A stretch of DNA of 64,000 nt from Anseranas semipalmata (lineage: Eukaryota; Chordata; Aves; Anseriformes; Anseranatidae): contig VXAA01001421.1 in NCBI GenBank assembly GCA_013399115.1, positions 283,898 to 347,897 on the forward strand, given 5' to 3'. The notes below the pieces were generated by a model that saw only the letters and a program-made list of their open reading frames with translations, searched no databases and was not told where the DNA came from. Shown piece after piece: positions 1 through 11,860 of this stretch. The position numbers and the translations under genes were made by a program. Position 1 is the first letter of the stretch; each line of letters opens with the position of its first letter.

Positions 1-1050
1 GCTGGGGCTCCCTGGGCACCAAACTGGAGGCCACCTGCGCCCAGCTGCAACAGCAGCCTGAAGCTGCTACGCCTCTCCCGGGGACAGCCTGGCCCCACCA
101 CTGGCGGAAGATGAAGACGCAAGGATCTGTCCTTGCTCCCGTCGGCATGGTGCGCGGTGCATGGAAGTCCCCCCAGGACCTCAGTCCCTGTACCCTGCGC
201 TGCCGGCACCGCTTCAGAGACCACAAAAGCAGGTCAAGATGCTCCTTCCCTAAAATGAAATTCGACACAAATAGCTGGCTGGGTCTTTGTCAGCAGCTCC
301 TCGCTTCCTCCTGCCCGGGGGCAAAGCCATAAATAAGGCTGGTGCTCTCGGCAAACGTGACAGTTATTATTCAATAACTGAATTACAGGCTCATTCTTGG
401 AAAGGAATAGCAGCGGGCGGGGAAGGGAAGGGAAGGGAAGGTGGTGTTTTACTTCACAGGAGCTGAAATACCTCAAAGAAATATTAAATCCGTGATAGGA
501 AACACTGGTGAGCGCTTTGTACCTTGGCAACTTCCTCTCATTTCGGTATTACTGCTTTCAATTTTTAAAGGCGTTTGTGCTGTGCAGAAGAGGCGATAGC
601 AGGCTCGTCACAAATGCATCTCCCTGCCGCGCTGCAGCCCTGTGAGACGCGGGAGCTGCGGGAGCCGGGGCCCGGTGTGAGGGCAGCGAGGGCAGGCACT
701 GCTCGGGGCCGCATCCTGCACCCAGCCCTGCGGCTGCCAGGCTGCTGAGCAGCCTCGCGCTGCGGGCACAGCACCGAGGTGCAGCGAGCGCTCTGACTCG
801 TGCGGGCGAGGAGACGAGAGCGGGGAGCCCACGCTGGCCCCGGGGCGAGGTGCCAGAGGCAAAGGCCGGAGCTAGGAGCTGAGGCTTCGTCCTCAACACA
901 GGAAGGCAGGACGCAGCCAGACGAGGCAGAGGAGCCGCGGCTGTCACAGGAGAGGTGAAGGCGGGCAGCGAGCTCCCACGGCACGCAGCCGGCACGGGGG
1001 CTGAGCTCCGAGGAAGGCGCTGTCCCATATGCTCCCACCTCATGGCCTAT
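1..1050. other. Gene-free DNA, GC-rich on the right
   Basis: Mixed sequence with an AT-rich stretch around 340-560 and a CpG-containing GC-rich stretch from about 600 to 1020. Overlapping open frames in the latter on the minus strand give unrelated Ala/Pro/Arg-rich peptides. No exon, RNA gene or transposon is seen. Confidence 0.7.
420..439. repeat. (GGGAA)4 pentanucleotide repeat
   Basis: Four perfect GGGAA units at the junction of an AT-rich stretch and a GC-rich stretch. A complementary-type (CCCTT)3 run lies at about 2054-2070. Confidence 0.95.
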
Positions 1051-1530
1051 TAAAGCCCAAGCTCGTGGCTTCTAAAGCATCTTCATAATAAGTCAAGCTG
1101 TTTGGAGGGAAATGGGCCGTGCTAAAACTCTTATTACCCATAGAAAGAAATCAGCCAGCATAACTGGAATGGATAGCAAATTTCCTTATGCACAGAAAAT
1201 GATCATTGCTTTAGATCAGGGAATAGCAACAGATCCAAAACTGAAGATATTGTTCGTTGTGAGGTGATCGTGATGGAGAGACAATCTAATAAGGCACCGC
1301 AGACAATAATGACGAGGCACAAGCCCTTGAACTAAACAGACTAATTTAGACAAAACAGCTTGTCAGAGAAATTAGGAAATTAGAGGTGTAGGTAAGCTAT
1401 GAGGAGCACTGTCCTACTGATGCATGCTAATTAGCATCTTGGAATTGCACTGAATCAAACGATATCAAACAACACTTTTTTTTCCCCCATCAAAGACTGC
1501 CCTTTTTCAAAACCAGAGGCTTTCCAATAA
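1051..1530. promoter_or_regulatory. Candidate conserved non-coding element
   Basis: An AT-rich, repeat-free island between GC-rich flanks with no open frame. It has many TAAT/ATTA words (CTAATTTAG, AATTAGG, CTAATTAGC, AATAATTAGC) and the 14-bp palindrome at 1424-1437. This composition is typical of vertebrate developmental enhancers, but conservation cannot be tested here. Confidence 0.45.
1424..1437. promoter_or_regulatory. Palindromic homeodomain/POU-type site
   Basis: ATGCTAATTAGCAT is a perfect 14-bp palindrome. Its core GCTAATTAGC is the type bound by homeodomain dimers. Each half, ATGCTAAT, is one base from the octamer ATGCAAAT. It sits in the AT-rich island 1051-1530. Binding is inferred from motif similarity only. 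Confidence 0.5.
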
Positions 1531-2053
1531 TTAGCTAGGATATGTTTCTCTTTTTACCCACTTTTCCTCCTCCCCATTAATTTTGCAGTTTTCATTTAGG
1601 TCTTCCCTTTTTGTACATTTGTTTTTTATCCTTTGAAATTGCTTTTGGAAACAGCCAAGCCTGATGCGTGATTTGCAGCCCTCTCCATGTAAGCACAAAG
1701 ACTCATGTAGGGATGTGCACTGACACACCGAAAAATGGGGAAAAAAGGAGGACAAATCAGAACAATCACTTTCCAAAAGACAGGCAGGCCAAAAGCATCG
1801 CGCTTGACCTCCTGTTCCGTCACAGGTTTTCTCCTGCTCTATAGGGATGCAGGGCACGGAAGGCCGGGGACCTGAGACCCCCGCGCCGTACCCAACGCGT
1901 GGCCCAGCCTTCCGGGGGGCCGCAGCCTCCTGCGCCCCGGCTGCCCTTCTGCCAAGAGGCCCGGGGCACATCGGTGACGGGATGCGGCTGCCTGGACACA
2001 GGGCCAGGTAGCCCCGTCCCCCCGACACGGGTGTGTGCCTGGGGCAGGGCTCT

Positions 2054-2070
2054 CCCCTTCCCTTCCCTTC
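2054..2070. repeat. (CCCTT)3 short repeat
   Basis: Three CCCTT units in a pyrimidine-rich run. This is the reverse complement of the AAGGG-type repeat near 420, but too short and too far away to be meaningful as a pair. Confidence 0.85.
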
Positions 2071-3141
2071 CCGGTGTCGTTTATCTGGTTTTACCAAGTG
2101 CATTTTCCGTCTTGACTAAATCTCCCCATCTGCAGTGAAATGCAGGTGGCATTCTTTTACCTTAGAAACCTCTCCCAATTGTTCTGTGCTCAGATGGCAA
2201 AGTAACTAGGAAAAAATAGCAATGCCTGAGTCACTTGGCAGCACTGTGAAGCGCCGGGAGCCTTTCAGAGCGTTATGGGGCACGTTGTCCCTGAGCTGCA
2301 CCTTTCCCATCCCTGCCGACGCTCCGCTGCCTCCACGAGCGGTGACTCCTGCACAGAGCCGGGCGTGCGAGCGACTCGTGCCCGCACCCGCGCAGCCCGC
2401 CTGCAGGCAGCCCCGAGCACGGCTCTCGCTCCCCCGGGATGCGGAAACCTGTCCCCGCGGAGCCGGGAGGGAGCTGCAGCTGTTTCCACTGACAGCACTT
2501 TGCGCTGCCTCTGGATCTGAATTTCAACTGCCATGGATAATGCCGAAGAGCTTTTAGGGGAAACAGAATTATTGATGGCAACAGTAGAATTATTTTGTCT
2601 ATGCAAGCCAGAGGCAGCATATGGTCTATCAGGTGCATTTAGGCCGCCTCAAAGATTAAAACATTTTCGTTAGAAATGGCATCTAGAGCATTACAAAGTT
2701 GGAAACAACATCCTGAATTGATCTGTCATGGTAAGAAAAACGCTTTCTTCTTCCTGTTTGACTCCTTACACTCTACTAACGTCGTGGGAACAGTTTCCGA
2801 GGCAGGCCTGGAGTCAGTAGCTGTGCTTCGCACGCGCCCCGTGCTCCCGGGGCAGGGGGCACCCCCGGACCTGAGGAGCGCTTCCTCTCTGAGAAGAGGC
2901 GAGCACGCCGGGCTGCAGTCACAGTCCAAGATAAATTCCGATAATAAAGTCACAACATCGGAAGAGAACTGCCGCCTTGCTCGCAAGGGAGATAAACTGG
3001 ACGTGAGCAGCAGGGGTGTAAATCAACGTGATGGGTTTGACAGACAGATTGCAGACAGCATATCCTGAGTCGCAACGCAGAAGCAAACATAGTACAGCGG
3101 CCAGGATAAAATAAGCAAAACAACTTGGGAATTGAAATTCC

Positions 3142-3158
3142 TTTTTTTTTTTTTTTTT
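3142..3158. repeat. T17 homopolymer
   Basis: Seventeen consecutive T residues. No retroelement body is recognisable on either side, so it is an isolated run or an eroded poly(A) end on the minus strand. Confidence 0.95.
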
Positions 3159-5150
3159 CCTGAGGGATTCTAGATTGCTTTCGCTCCAGCCTTCCCCCCT
3201 CTGCCAGACATCCCCTTCCAAGGCTGCTTTCCCTTGAAATGATGCTGCTAACCTGCCGCAACAGATTCAGCGCAGTGGTGAGTACATCCTCCAAAGGTAC
3301 CGCTTTCAGCAAAAGAAAATATTAGTAACCTGACTCATTAGCAGAGTAAATATCCAATGAGTTCGGCTTTGGGCCCGATCCTGCTGATCTTCCACCCATC
3401 CGACAGCGCAACTTCCCCCCACGCTGGCTCCGTGCTCAAGCAGCGGCCACGTCAGAGACAGCGCCCGAAGCCCCAGGGCCCCGCCGCTCCTGTCCTCCCG
3501 CGGCCGCCTGGGCCCCGGCCCTGCCGTGTGCCCGCTGAGACCAGCAACAGCCCCTGGCCAGAACGCAGCCTGCAGGCGTGGACGGTCTCGTCCTGCAAGC
3601 AGCTGAACACGGGGCGTCCCGAGCTGCGGCTCGATGCACGGCAGCGTGGGGAGTCCCAGCTAGTGCCAACACGCTACTAAATGCTTTGGGCCACCTGGGC
3701 TAAAGATTTAGGTCAAAATGATGGTAAAATATGTAAAAGTAAAAATGAAATTCTCAGAAATTATTTTTCTAGGAGCTGCATTTCTTTTAAGAAAATAGTT
3801 TAAATGGGAAATCCTCAGCCAGCTCTCCCAAATATGCCCTTATTCAATAGTATCTTGGTGCTGCCCTTCGCACAGCTGAAAGAGGGCCATCTTTACAGTG
3901 AAATGCAAATCATGTCTTCTGTTTCTTAAATTCATTTGTTATATTTTAACTCACTTCCACCACCCCCCTTCCAGACACCCACCGCATCGTGCTGCCTCTT
4001 CCCTCCGCTGAGCGCTAACCAAGCAGCAGGACGACTACTGCAAGGCCAAGGGAGGAACAGCGCAAAGCAGACGAGCACAGAGTGCGTAACCTCCCATGGC
4101 AAATACCAATTTAGTCATCAAGCCACGCAGCGGTTTGGAAGTGTGCTAGTTCATCTGTGATGAACATTTACTTCAGGCCTGAGAAGGAGCCGAGTCCTTC
4201 TCGGGGAGCCGATGAGCCTTCAACAGAACCCAAAGCGGGCTCGGGCAGCTCAGCAGCAGCAGCGCTGTGCAATACTCCCATGGCTGTGGATGTTGAAATG
4301 CTTCTCCAGGGCTCTCAGCTAAAAGCTTGAAGCTAAGTGTAGGCTGTAAAAGGAGCAATTATCTTAACTGTATTTATAAGAGAGAGGAATTTATTGTAAT
4401 GAGAAGTACTGGAGTAGAAATCGTACAAAGAGCCTGCAGGTTTAGCAGAATCGACCCAAATCTAAAGGGACAGAAGCAATAAGAAACAATGCGTCTGGGT
4501 GACTTTGGGGTTTCGCCAGGTTTAAGATATCCATGCCAACTACCACGATGCGAACGCAACCTCAGCCCACGTTAGGAGCGATCCTTTGGCAGGCAGCTGA
4601 CTCCTGCCCAGCAGCAAGCCAGCCAAGGAGCTAACACAAGGAGCCTTCCTTAGGGCCGGAACGGGATTTTATGTTTCAGCTGCTGGGGCCGTGCTTCGCA
4701 GCGCCTGTAACAGCTTCAGGCAGGGGCAGCCGTACCCCCGGGCTCGTAGCTCTGGGGCACAACCACAGCCTGGCGCTGCACGCAGCCAGCAAAGCCGCAA
4801 CGAGCTGCCTGGAGCTGCTCCACCTCTGGGTTCTTCCTATGGAAAGCTCACGCAGCTCCACAGGGCCAGTCATCTCAGTATAAGGCCTCCAAAATAAGCC
4901 AGTTGAGTCGGTCTCTGAAAATGCCCGTTTTCCTCTGCATTTTCTGAAGGAGCTTGCAGAGGTGAGCTTAACCAGGACATCCAACATTTAAAAGCACTTT
5001 GCTAGGGTCTGTGAGTCATCCCGGCTCTCTCTGCTCAAAGGAGAAGGAAAGCATGTGATTCATCTCGCACTGAAATGGGTGCCCAAGGGAGGCGGGATGG
5101 AGACGTGCTCGGAGCTGCCGCTTCTCCAGGCAGAGCCGGGAGCCTGGCTG

Positions 5151-5340
5151 GCGAGCCCGGTCACGGCACGGAGCTTTTACTTTTACTGCTAATTAATGCA
5201 AGATTAATTATGCAGAATGAATTAATACAGCTAACTCTAGCCTTTGCAAATTATTACTAAACAGAACGGAGAACCAGGAATAAAATCAACTAACAAAGAA
5301 CAAGGCAATTAAAAATTCACCTACGTTTTAGAGGGAAACT
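5151..5340. promoter_or_regulatory. Candidate conserved non-coding element
   Basis: An abrupt change from GC-rich sequence to a short AT-rich island carrying the POU4-like cluster at 5188-5228, followed by further AATTA and AAATTATTA words. It has no repeats and no coding potential. Confidence 0.45.
5188..5228. promoter_or_regulatory. Cluster of POU4-like/homeodomain sites
   Basis: GCTAATTAATGCA, ATTAATTATGCA and GAATTAATAC fall within about 40 bases. On the minus strand, 5203-5214 reads TGCATAATTAAT, which is the core of the POU4 (Brn3) consensus. Three TAAT-rich sites this close are unlike the GC-rich flanks. Binding is inferred. Confidence 0.45.
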
Positions 5341-6990
5341 GGAAAAAGTAGAGCAGAGGACCTCGCTTAGCACCTGCGAGCAACGGGTGCCAGCCAAAAG
5401 GCACACAGTCAAAGGTCTTTGACAGCATCGCCTTCTGAAGCACCTGGAATTTTGACTGGTTTTGAGCTCAATCAGGTGGAAAAGATCAAACCTCAAGCTT
5501 CAGTAGAGAAATATGAAAAAGATGCTGTTCCTTGAGGAGGGACAGGCTTAGAACCAAGGTTTAGACGTGGCCCAGAGGTGCAAACGCTGCGCATCTCTCT
5601 GAAGTTCTGTACCCCTGCAGGTAGTGGCAGCAAAACACTTTCTTGCTCCATGTTTTACTCCTGTAAACTGGAATACAGCTGGATTAACTCCTGGATCTGC
5701 ATTACTAGAGCTCTGCTCCTGAACTGCACCCCTGTAAGCTACCGCCCAAGGCTTGGCAGCGGGCACGGGCCCCTGACCAGGAATTAGGAGACCCCAGGGT
5801 GCAAATGCTGGGGCAAATCAAGCACCAGATCCGCACCCACCTTCCACGGTGCAGGTCCTCGCTCTGCCCACAGGCCTGCTCTGGATTTTGTAAACATCTC
5901 TTGCTGAATTTTAAGAGGTCTCAAGTTCATGCCAATACAAAATTAATTCAAATGCTAAAACCTCATTACTCTCTCTTCGTCCAGTCATTGCTGTACTTCT
6001 AAATATTGTGCCCTGACCCTTCCCCTCACAGCACTGGGTATCGCCAGGTTAAAAGAACACGCAGCTGTTGCTGGTGGTAATAAGAGTAACAAGATGATGA
6101 TTAAGAAGTATACAGCACTCAGTATTCCTTTGAATTGCCTTTAGGACAGTGATTTGCATGTCTGTTTAGCATAGATGGCACCAGAGTGAATATTTATATT
6201 TCAACAGTGCCGATGCGAAACAGAACAAGGGAAAGGAATGGTGTGCAACACTTACCGCCCGCTCCGTCACTGGGAACGGGGTGAATACTGACCACGTTCA
6301 ACAGCGGCTGTGGAGTGTTAAAGACGACTGCACAGGGAGAATAAACAAGAAAGAATTGGAACAGAGAAATTCAAACTCTTCCTTTCCAGACTTGGGCTCA
6401 AACATTCAGATCGCTCCCAACCTTCCCGCCTCCCGCTCCTTCCCGCCCAACGAGCATTTGACACTCGTTGGTCACTGGAGCATCAACACCGCTAACTTGC
6501 TGTCACGTGCCAGTGACTTGCCCAGATTTCCTTACAGAAACGTTTCTGAACAAGAACTGAACAATACTAGTTGGCCCTGGAAGACACAAATAAATAGGTA
6601 CTCTGTACTGGTATTTCTGATTCGGGGCAAGGAGAATTCCTGGTTACTGCTTGTGTGCATGTATGGACAGACAGACTGAAAGCAAGGAACTCTCTTTAAG
6701 GCACCTCTGGTCTTTGCGGGTCCCTTCCAGGCGACCGCCCGCACCCTCACCACGCACCCGGAACAGCCCGGCAGCACCGGTGCCCGCACAGCACAGCGGC
6801 ACAGCAGCTCAAAGCGCACGGCTGGTCGGGTTCACCCTGTTTTGTTTTCAGTCAGAGTCGTTTTAGGAAGATTGCTGGGTTAATATCCTCGGTTCGACTC
6901 TTCCAGCTTGAATTTTAGCTCAGGGTTCTCAATACAGCCCAACTGCTCTCTTATGGAGAGGGAGCCAAAGATCTTCCTGAGATAAAACAG
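5341..6990. other. Gene-free DNA with an enhancer-like core near 6040-6250
   Basis: Mostly average composition. The part at 6040-6250 is AT-richer, lacks repeats and has the octamer. A GGTTCGACTC word at 6891-6900 resembles a pol III B box but has no matching A box. No gene is seen. Confidence 0.6.
6127..6159. promoter_or_regulatory. Octamer (ATTTGCAT) with CCTTTGAA nearby
   Basis: A perfect ATTTGCAT octamer lies at 6152-6159, 17 bases after CCTTTGAA at 6127-6134, a word compatible with TCF/SOX HMG factors. The two lie in an AT-rich, repeat-free island. Chance occurrence is possible. Confidence 0.4.
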
Positions 6991-7330
6991 CTGTTAGAAA
7001 CATGAGTTCACGCTTACGTTCAGTTTTTTCTTCCTAAATCTGATTCCAAACCTCAAACAATGAAATTAACAATCCTTTTATTGCTTTATTTATTACCTCA
7101 AAAAGGAACAGTTGTGATCAAGTGCAGACTATGCTTTTAGATATTACAAAGCAATTTAATTCATTTATAAAGGATTTCAAACTGTCAGCACCACATTTAA
7201 CATGATAATCTCAGACTTGAAAAAGACAGATGACATCACTTGTCCCCAACCAAACGTGCATACATTACGGCTTATTCCAAAGCCTCGTGAATAGGGTAAT
7301 TTGAAATCATTAAAAATTAAAGCGAATGCT
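6991..7330. promoter_or_regulatory. Candidate conserved non-coding element
   Basis: AT-rich island with AACAATGAAATTAACAATCC (two SOX-like words), CTTTTATTGC and TTTATTTATTACC (HOX/CDX-like), TGATCAAGTGC (NKX2-like) and GATGACATCAC (PBX/MEIS-like). The mix of motifs suggests an enhancer. Evidence is motif texture only. Confidence 0.42.
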
Positions 7331-9559
7331 GCTGAATGGGAAGCGGGAAGGGCACATTCTGCTCTCGGCTCTATTGTCGTTTCCCTGCAGCGGAACCAGC
7401 GCTGTTTCACTGCTCAGTAAGCGCACGAGAACTAAGGAGCGCTGCCTGTGCACGGCGGGCGGCTGCGCGGAGCCGCTCGGGGGAAGCAGGGGCCAGGGAC
7501 ACGTCGAGCCCTGCTGGGAGACCCATTGCAGTGCTGACACCAGAGACCTGGAGCGGGTCTGGAGGCTGCCCCACGTTGGTCGGTGGCCTGCAGAGGTGGC
7601 TCTCCTCCACCACTTCCCTCGTGCCCCGCATTTGCCTTAGGAACTCTCCTCTGCAGATAAAACAGAGCCCCCCATGCACGGGACATTTATGCTGTGTGGT
7701 CGCAGGATAAGCTGCTGTGGTCATTTAGTATTTTCAAGGAGGACGCGCCAGGCAGATTTTTACGCAATAGCAATTTAAGTGTTTGAAAAACAAACACCAT
7801 TTTTACAGGCATTCCCGGGCATATTTCATAAGAACGTCGAGGTTCTCGCCCAAAGCTTCCCGGTGCCTGTCCCCACAGCCCGCCTGGGCACGCAGCGGCT
7901 GCCGTACCAGCCACTACCAACTCCCTAAGTTATGCAGGTCCTGGGAATAATTAGTTTTAAATCTCCTCTTTGTAGAGCAAAACTGTGGCAAGGACCTGAA
8001 ATTGCAGTCACATTATCTAAGTATTTGCGAGGCCGTCCCAATAATAAAACACACATCCCTCTGGAGATGGTACCAAGTCAAGAAAAGGCTTTTAACTGAC
8101 ATTTAAATGTCAGACCACTCTGCTGAATATTATGGGCATTTCATTGCTCAGCCCGGGAGAAGCATGAACACATCAAAAGCTCCTTATTAATCAGCCACAT
8201 TAAATGTTGATGGGCTTTGGCACCTGGAAAGGCAACTACAGATGACATGTTTAACCAGGGCTGATGGATATCTACTTGATTCAGCTGCACGAATGCAAAC
8301 CCACACATATCTCCAGTAGACCACAGGGAGTCTATCAAAATAATTATTTCAAGGATAATGAGTTCATTCTTTCAGAAGAAAAAAATCCTTTTCCCAGAGA
8401 TTCTTTTTATTCTACTCACTGCGAGCCTGCCCTTCTCTTACTGGTATCCTCTATGACAACATTGAGCCTTAAGGACTAAAAGCTAGTGAAAATTTCCTTT
8501 ATTCGTCTTGAGAGAGAGCAGTAACTCATTGTCCACCGCCATGTGTTTGCCCAGGAGACCGTCAGTGGCACTCCTCCATCTGCAATCTACATTTGTCTGA
8601 AATGATCCACCAGCCTAGTACACGTAATTCAAAAAGGGTATGAACAATAACCTCTCTGAATTAATACACTACAGTCCAATAGATTATTTAAAAGCTAATG
8701 CAGGAATAGGTCAGGCTTGGCAAACCCAACTACATATCTTTCAAAGCTGCAAAACTAGGCTAAAAAAAGGTAAGAGTTGATAACAGACATAAAAATGCTA
8801 AAGCCACCAAGGGAGCAATGAGAGATTCAGATCAACGTTGGACATTCCCAAACCCCTCCCTGGAGAGCCTGCCATGGCTGGCAGAGGAGGGATCACAACA
8901 GCGATCGCATGCACGGTATTTGCTAATATTTGTTAGCATTTGTTACTACTGCACAGTCATTTCTGGGAGTAAATGGAGTGTGTCAAATCGCTGATTTTCA
9001 TTTCCATTAGTCAGAGATGTGTTACCATAACTGCTGGCCAAAAATACTAATTTCTGGAGCTCACCCAGAAACCCAGCCCTGCCCCGGCTGCGGCAGCACT
9101 GGTGTGGGAAGGGTGGCCTCGGGGCACCCACCATGGGGCACCCACCTTGCGGTACCCACCTCAGGGCACCCACCTCGGGGCACCCACCTCAGCAGCCTCA
9201 GCCCCTGGAGAGAGGCCAGCAAGCAGAGGCAGGAGCGCAGAGGCACGAGCACCTTCAGCAGGTTTGCACTGCTCTGAGTACCTCTGATACCTCCTGCCTA
9301 ACCCTGCCTCCTCCCGTACGCCTCTTTGCCCTGACAAATGAAGTGGTGAAGGATAGGAGAGAGGCGAGCTCACGAAAACATGCCAAGGTCTGCAGCCAGC
9401 CCGGGACACACGTTTCTCTAGGGCCGCGGATGCGATGCCGAACAGCTTTCCTTATTTCTCCCCACTCTGACACTAGCAATCACAACCAGGTCTGCAGTCT
9501 TCCATCAAAACATGGTAACAAATGCCAAAGAGCAGGATATTATCTGAGGAACTGAGCTG
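7331..9559. other. Gene-free DNA with minisatellite
   Basis: GC-rich at 7400-7640 and 9060-9270 and AT-rich in between (7740-8830). It contains the minisatellite at 9121-9194. A small AT-rich island at 8930-9060 with a CATTTCCATTAGTC word could be regulatory. No gene recognised. Confidence 0.6.
9121..9194. repeat. Minisatellite, about 5 units of ~14 bp
   Basis: Five imperfect head-to-tail copies of a GGGGCACCCACCTC-type unit, each 13-16 bp. Units differ by small length changes and substitutions (ACCAT, ACCTTG, GGTACC variants). Open frames crossing it translate into repeats such as GTH/GAP and are a by-product of the repeat. It sits in GC-rich sequence just upstream of a purine/CAG-rich stretch. 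Confidence 0.9.
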
Positions 9560-9645
9560 GCTTTTCTGCCCATCACTGTGAGTGCAAAAAATAATGAAAA
9601 TATTGAACATAATTAAGACATCTAATCTTCCTGCTCTTCAGAGCT

Positions 9646-9653
9646 ATGCAAAT
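9646..9653 (+). promoter_or_regulatory. Perfect octamer ATGCAAAT
   Basis: A canonical POU octamer, inside the AT-rich island 9560-10480. A CTAATCTTC word (bicoid/OTX-like) lies about 25 bases to the left and CTGTCAAATTA just to the right. Confidence 0.45.
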
Positions 9654-10348
9654 GCAATGCCTGTCAAATTACCAGGAGGTACACACGCACACGTTACTGG
9701 CTGAGGGCCTATGTGAAGACTGCGTCGTGATTAAAGAAGTAAGCTAGACTTGCTTGAAAAAGGGTTGAACTAAGCATTATAAAAAGATATAACAAATGAC
9801 TTGGTACCAAGCAGCTGACAGCTTTCCAAGCAACGTGCGATGCTCGTCTCAGACATGGCAGAGGTGCTGGATTTAAAAACTGCCTCCAGTGTTGTTACTG
9901 ATAAATGATCGTATCATGATGAGCACTGAACCATGCATCACTGGGGATGTGAACTCGATGCATGCTCTGTTCCTTTCAGGAGCTGGATGACTGCTTTCTA
10001 TATATCATATAGGATTAAAAAGGTACGGAATAGCCTTTACGGCAGAGATCATTTGGCAATAAGCACAGCTCCTAGGATTCCTTTTGCATCTTGTTAAAAT
10101 ATCCTTGCGTTACAACACAGCTGAGTAGCAGCACATACAGCAAATTCTTTAGCACTAGGCAGAAATTTCACAAATTTAACACGGAGTTTCTGTCAATAGC
10201 AGGAGTTGGCAGTTGTCACATTGACAGAGTTAATGGAAATCGTGGCTGGGGCAGGCAGAATCCCACAACTGCCATCAGCCATCAGCTCAGTTTTGACAAG
10301 TGAGGCAGGATTATTATTTTGTACCTGTGCCCAAGCGGATAATTAAGC

Positions 10349-10367
10349 TGTAATCTTAATGATTACA
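10349..10367. promoter_or_regulatory. Inverted pair of TAATC sites
   Basis: TGTAATC and GATTACA are exact reverse complements around TTAAT. TAATC is the core recognised by K50 (OTX/PITX-type) homeodomains, so this could hold a symmetric dimer. A GATAATTAAG word lies just upstream. Confidence 0.4.
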
Positions 10368-10400
10368 TTTGATATTGTTGAGCAGAAATGCCCAGAAGAC

Positions 10401-10408
10401 TTACGTAA
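10401..10408. promoter_or_regulatory. PAR-bZIP/C-EBP-type palindrome TTACGTAA
   Basis: The sequence is the ideal 8-bp palindrome for PAR-bZIP proteins (HLF, TEF, DBP, NFIL3), located about 35 bases right of the inverted TAATC pair. CpG-containing motifs that survive in AT-rich DNA are suggestive of constraint. Confidence 0.4.
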
Positions 10409-10480
10409 GCCATGCAAACACATCACTAGCTTTCTCTATCCTGGCTTTCTGATGAAAATATCCCATAGGGAGAGCAATAC

Positions 10481-11860
10481 GTGGTCCTCTTGGTCTCTGC
10501 TACGAGCTCACCTACAGTTCCCCCGTTAACACTCATAGCATGCCTCAACACGTAGCACGTGTCAACCAAGCTACTGGGGATTCATTTGTGGACAGATTAG
10601 GGCCAATATGGATGTAAGTCTTTGATACTGTGACTGCTAGTTCTTGCTCTTAGCTGGCTTCCTATTAAAATTACCACGTAGCATTTCAAGTCTGTGCTCA
10701 GCGTAGCACAGAAAGAGCTAACACGGCAGGAGCGACAGATTCCCCTGCCTGCAGGATGCCTTCTTGTGTTTTGCACAATAATTCGTGTTCATCTAAAATC
10801 TTGGTGGAGAAAAGTATTGAAAAGGAGATGGGCCAGCCCCATTCCCACTTACGCTGCCTGCAAGAAACGCCCCCCGAGCCGTGCCCGGCCCCTCCGGCGC
10901 GAGCACGGGGCTGCCTGGGGTGGGAGCACACAGCATCCCTCCTCCGCCACCGCCCCGGCAGGACAAACCAGCTGCCAAGTGCGTATTTGCCACACCTGGT
11001 AACAAACTTTGTTAAAAATGCAGCGATGCTCCTGTTAATAATCCTTTCTTTTTCCTTTGGTCAGCCTGATTTTCTCTTAACGCTTATTAGCGCTCCTATT
11101 GCTTTTTGCAGGAAGAGGTTTGCTCCTAAATGGCAGTTTGAGACTCAGATTTCCCCGAGCTGCCTTCTAGTGCGGCCATGTCGATGCCTTATTTATGGAC
11201 AACCTTTTTATATGGTATTCCACAACAGTAAAATGCCGCTACAGAGATAGTTTATCGCTGGCTACTTTATTTATTATGATTCTCCTGTTATAGACAGCTC
11301 TGGCTGTCTGGCTGTTGGAAATCTCCTGTCTTTTTGAATGAGTGCCTTGGAACAGCATTTGTAACTCCTGTTTGAAGCACAGAAGAGAAGCCCAGCCCTC
11401 TCATTTTTCCTGTGTCCATCTATTCAGGACTGCTTCAGGACTAATTAACTCATGACTAACAAAGCTTGATAAGCAAACTATGTTTCTTTCCACTTTGTAA
11501 TTTTTTAGATTCTGTTTACTTTACCATTAGCATATATATTAGAAAAAGTCAAACTACAAATCAGTTCCAGTACTGAATGCATTCATCTTTCTTAGTTCCT
11601 ACAAACTGTTCATCTCTGATTACAGAAATGCTTACCTCTGGCGGGGTTTGACACTGTCTGTATCCAGCAATAAGGCTGTGATGTAGAGGCATAACATAAA
11701 GCTGGTAAGAAAACTTTCTTACTCTCACAGAGCCACAATTTCAGCTAGATAAATGTGACAATCAATTATACCAGCTGCAGAATACCTATTATGATTTTAG
11801 TAGTTTAACAGAATGTTTTAATTAACAGTTAAAAAGAAACTCTAGCTCTGTAGGCACTCA
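10481..11860. other. Gene-free DNA, enhancer-like from about 11000
   Basis: A GC-rich patch at 10860-10970 is followed by AT-rich, repeat-free sequence with CTTATTAGCGC, TTATTTATGG, ACTTTATTTATTATG and AATCAATTATACC words. The 11000-11860 part resembles the other islands. No exon recognised. Confidence 0.5.

Larger units (their letters stand above)
1531..5150. other. Gene-free mosaic sequence
   Basis: GC-rich patches at about 1850-2060, 2260-2510, 2820-2900 and 3420-3640 alternate with AT-rich stretches (3680-3960 is the longest). It holds the T17 run and the (CCCTT)3 run. Nothing resembles an exon, RNA gene or transposon. Confidence 0.65.
9560..10480. promoter_or_regulatory. Large candidate conserved non-coding block
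   Basis: About 0.9 kb of AT-rich, repeat-free DNA with an octamer (9646-9653), inverted TAATC sites (10349-10367), TTACGTAA (10401-10408) and several ATGCAT and CATGATG words. It is the densest group of developmental-type motifs in the window. No open frame of note. Confidence 0.48.

Noticed and set aside
6891..6900. GGTTCGACTC, a near match to the pol III B box.
   Set aside because: No A box at the right distance and no cloverleaf.
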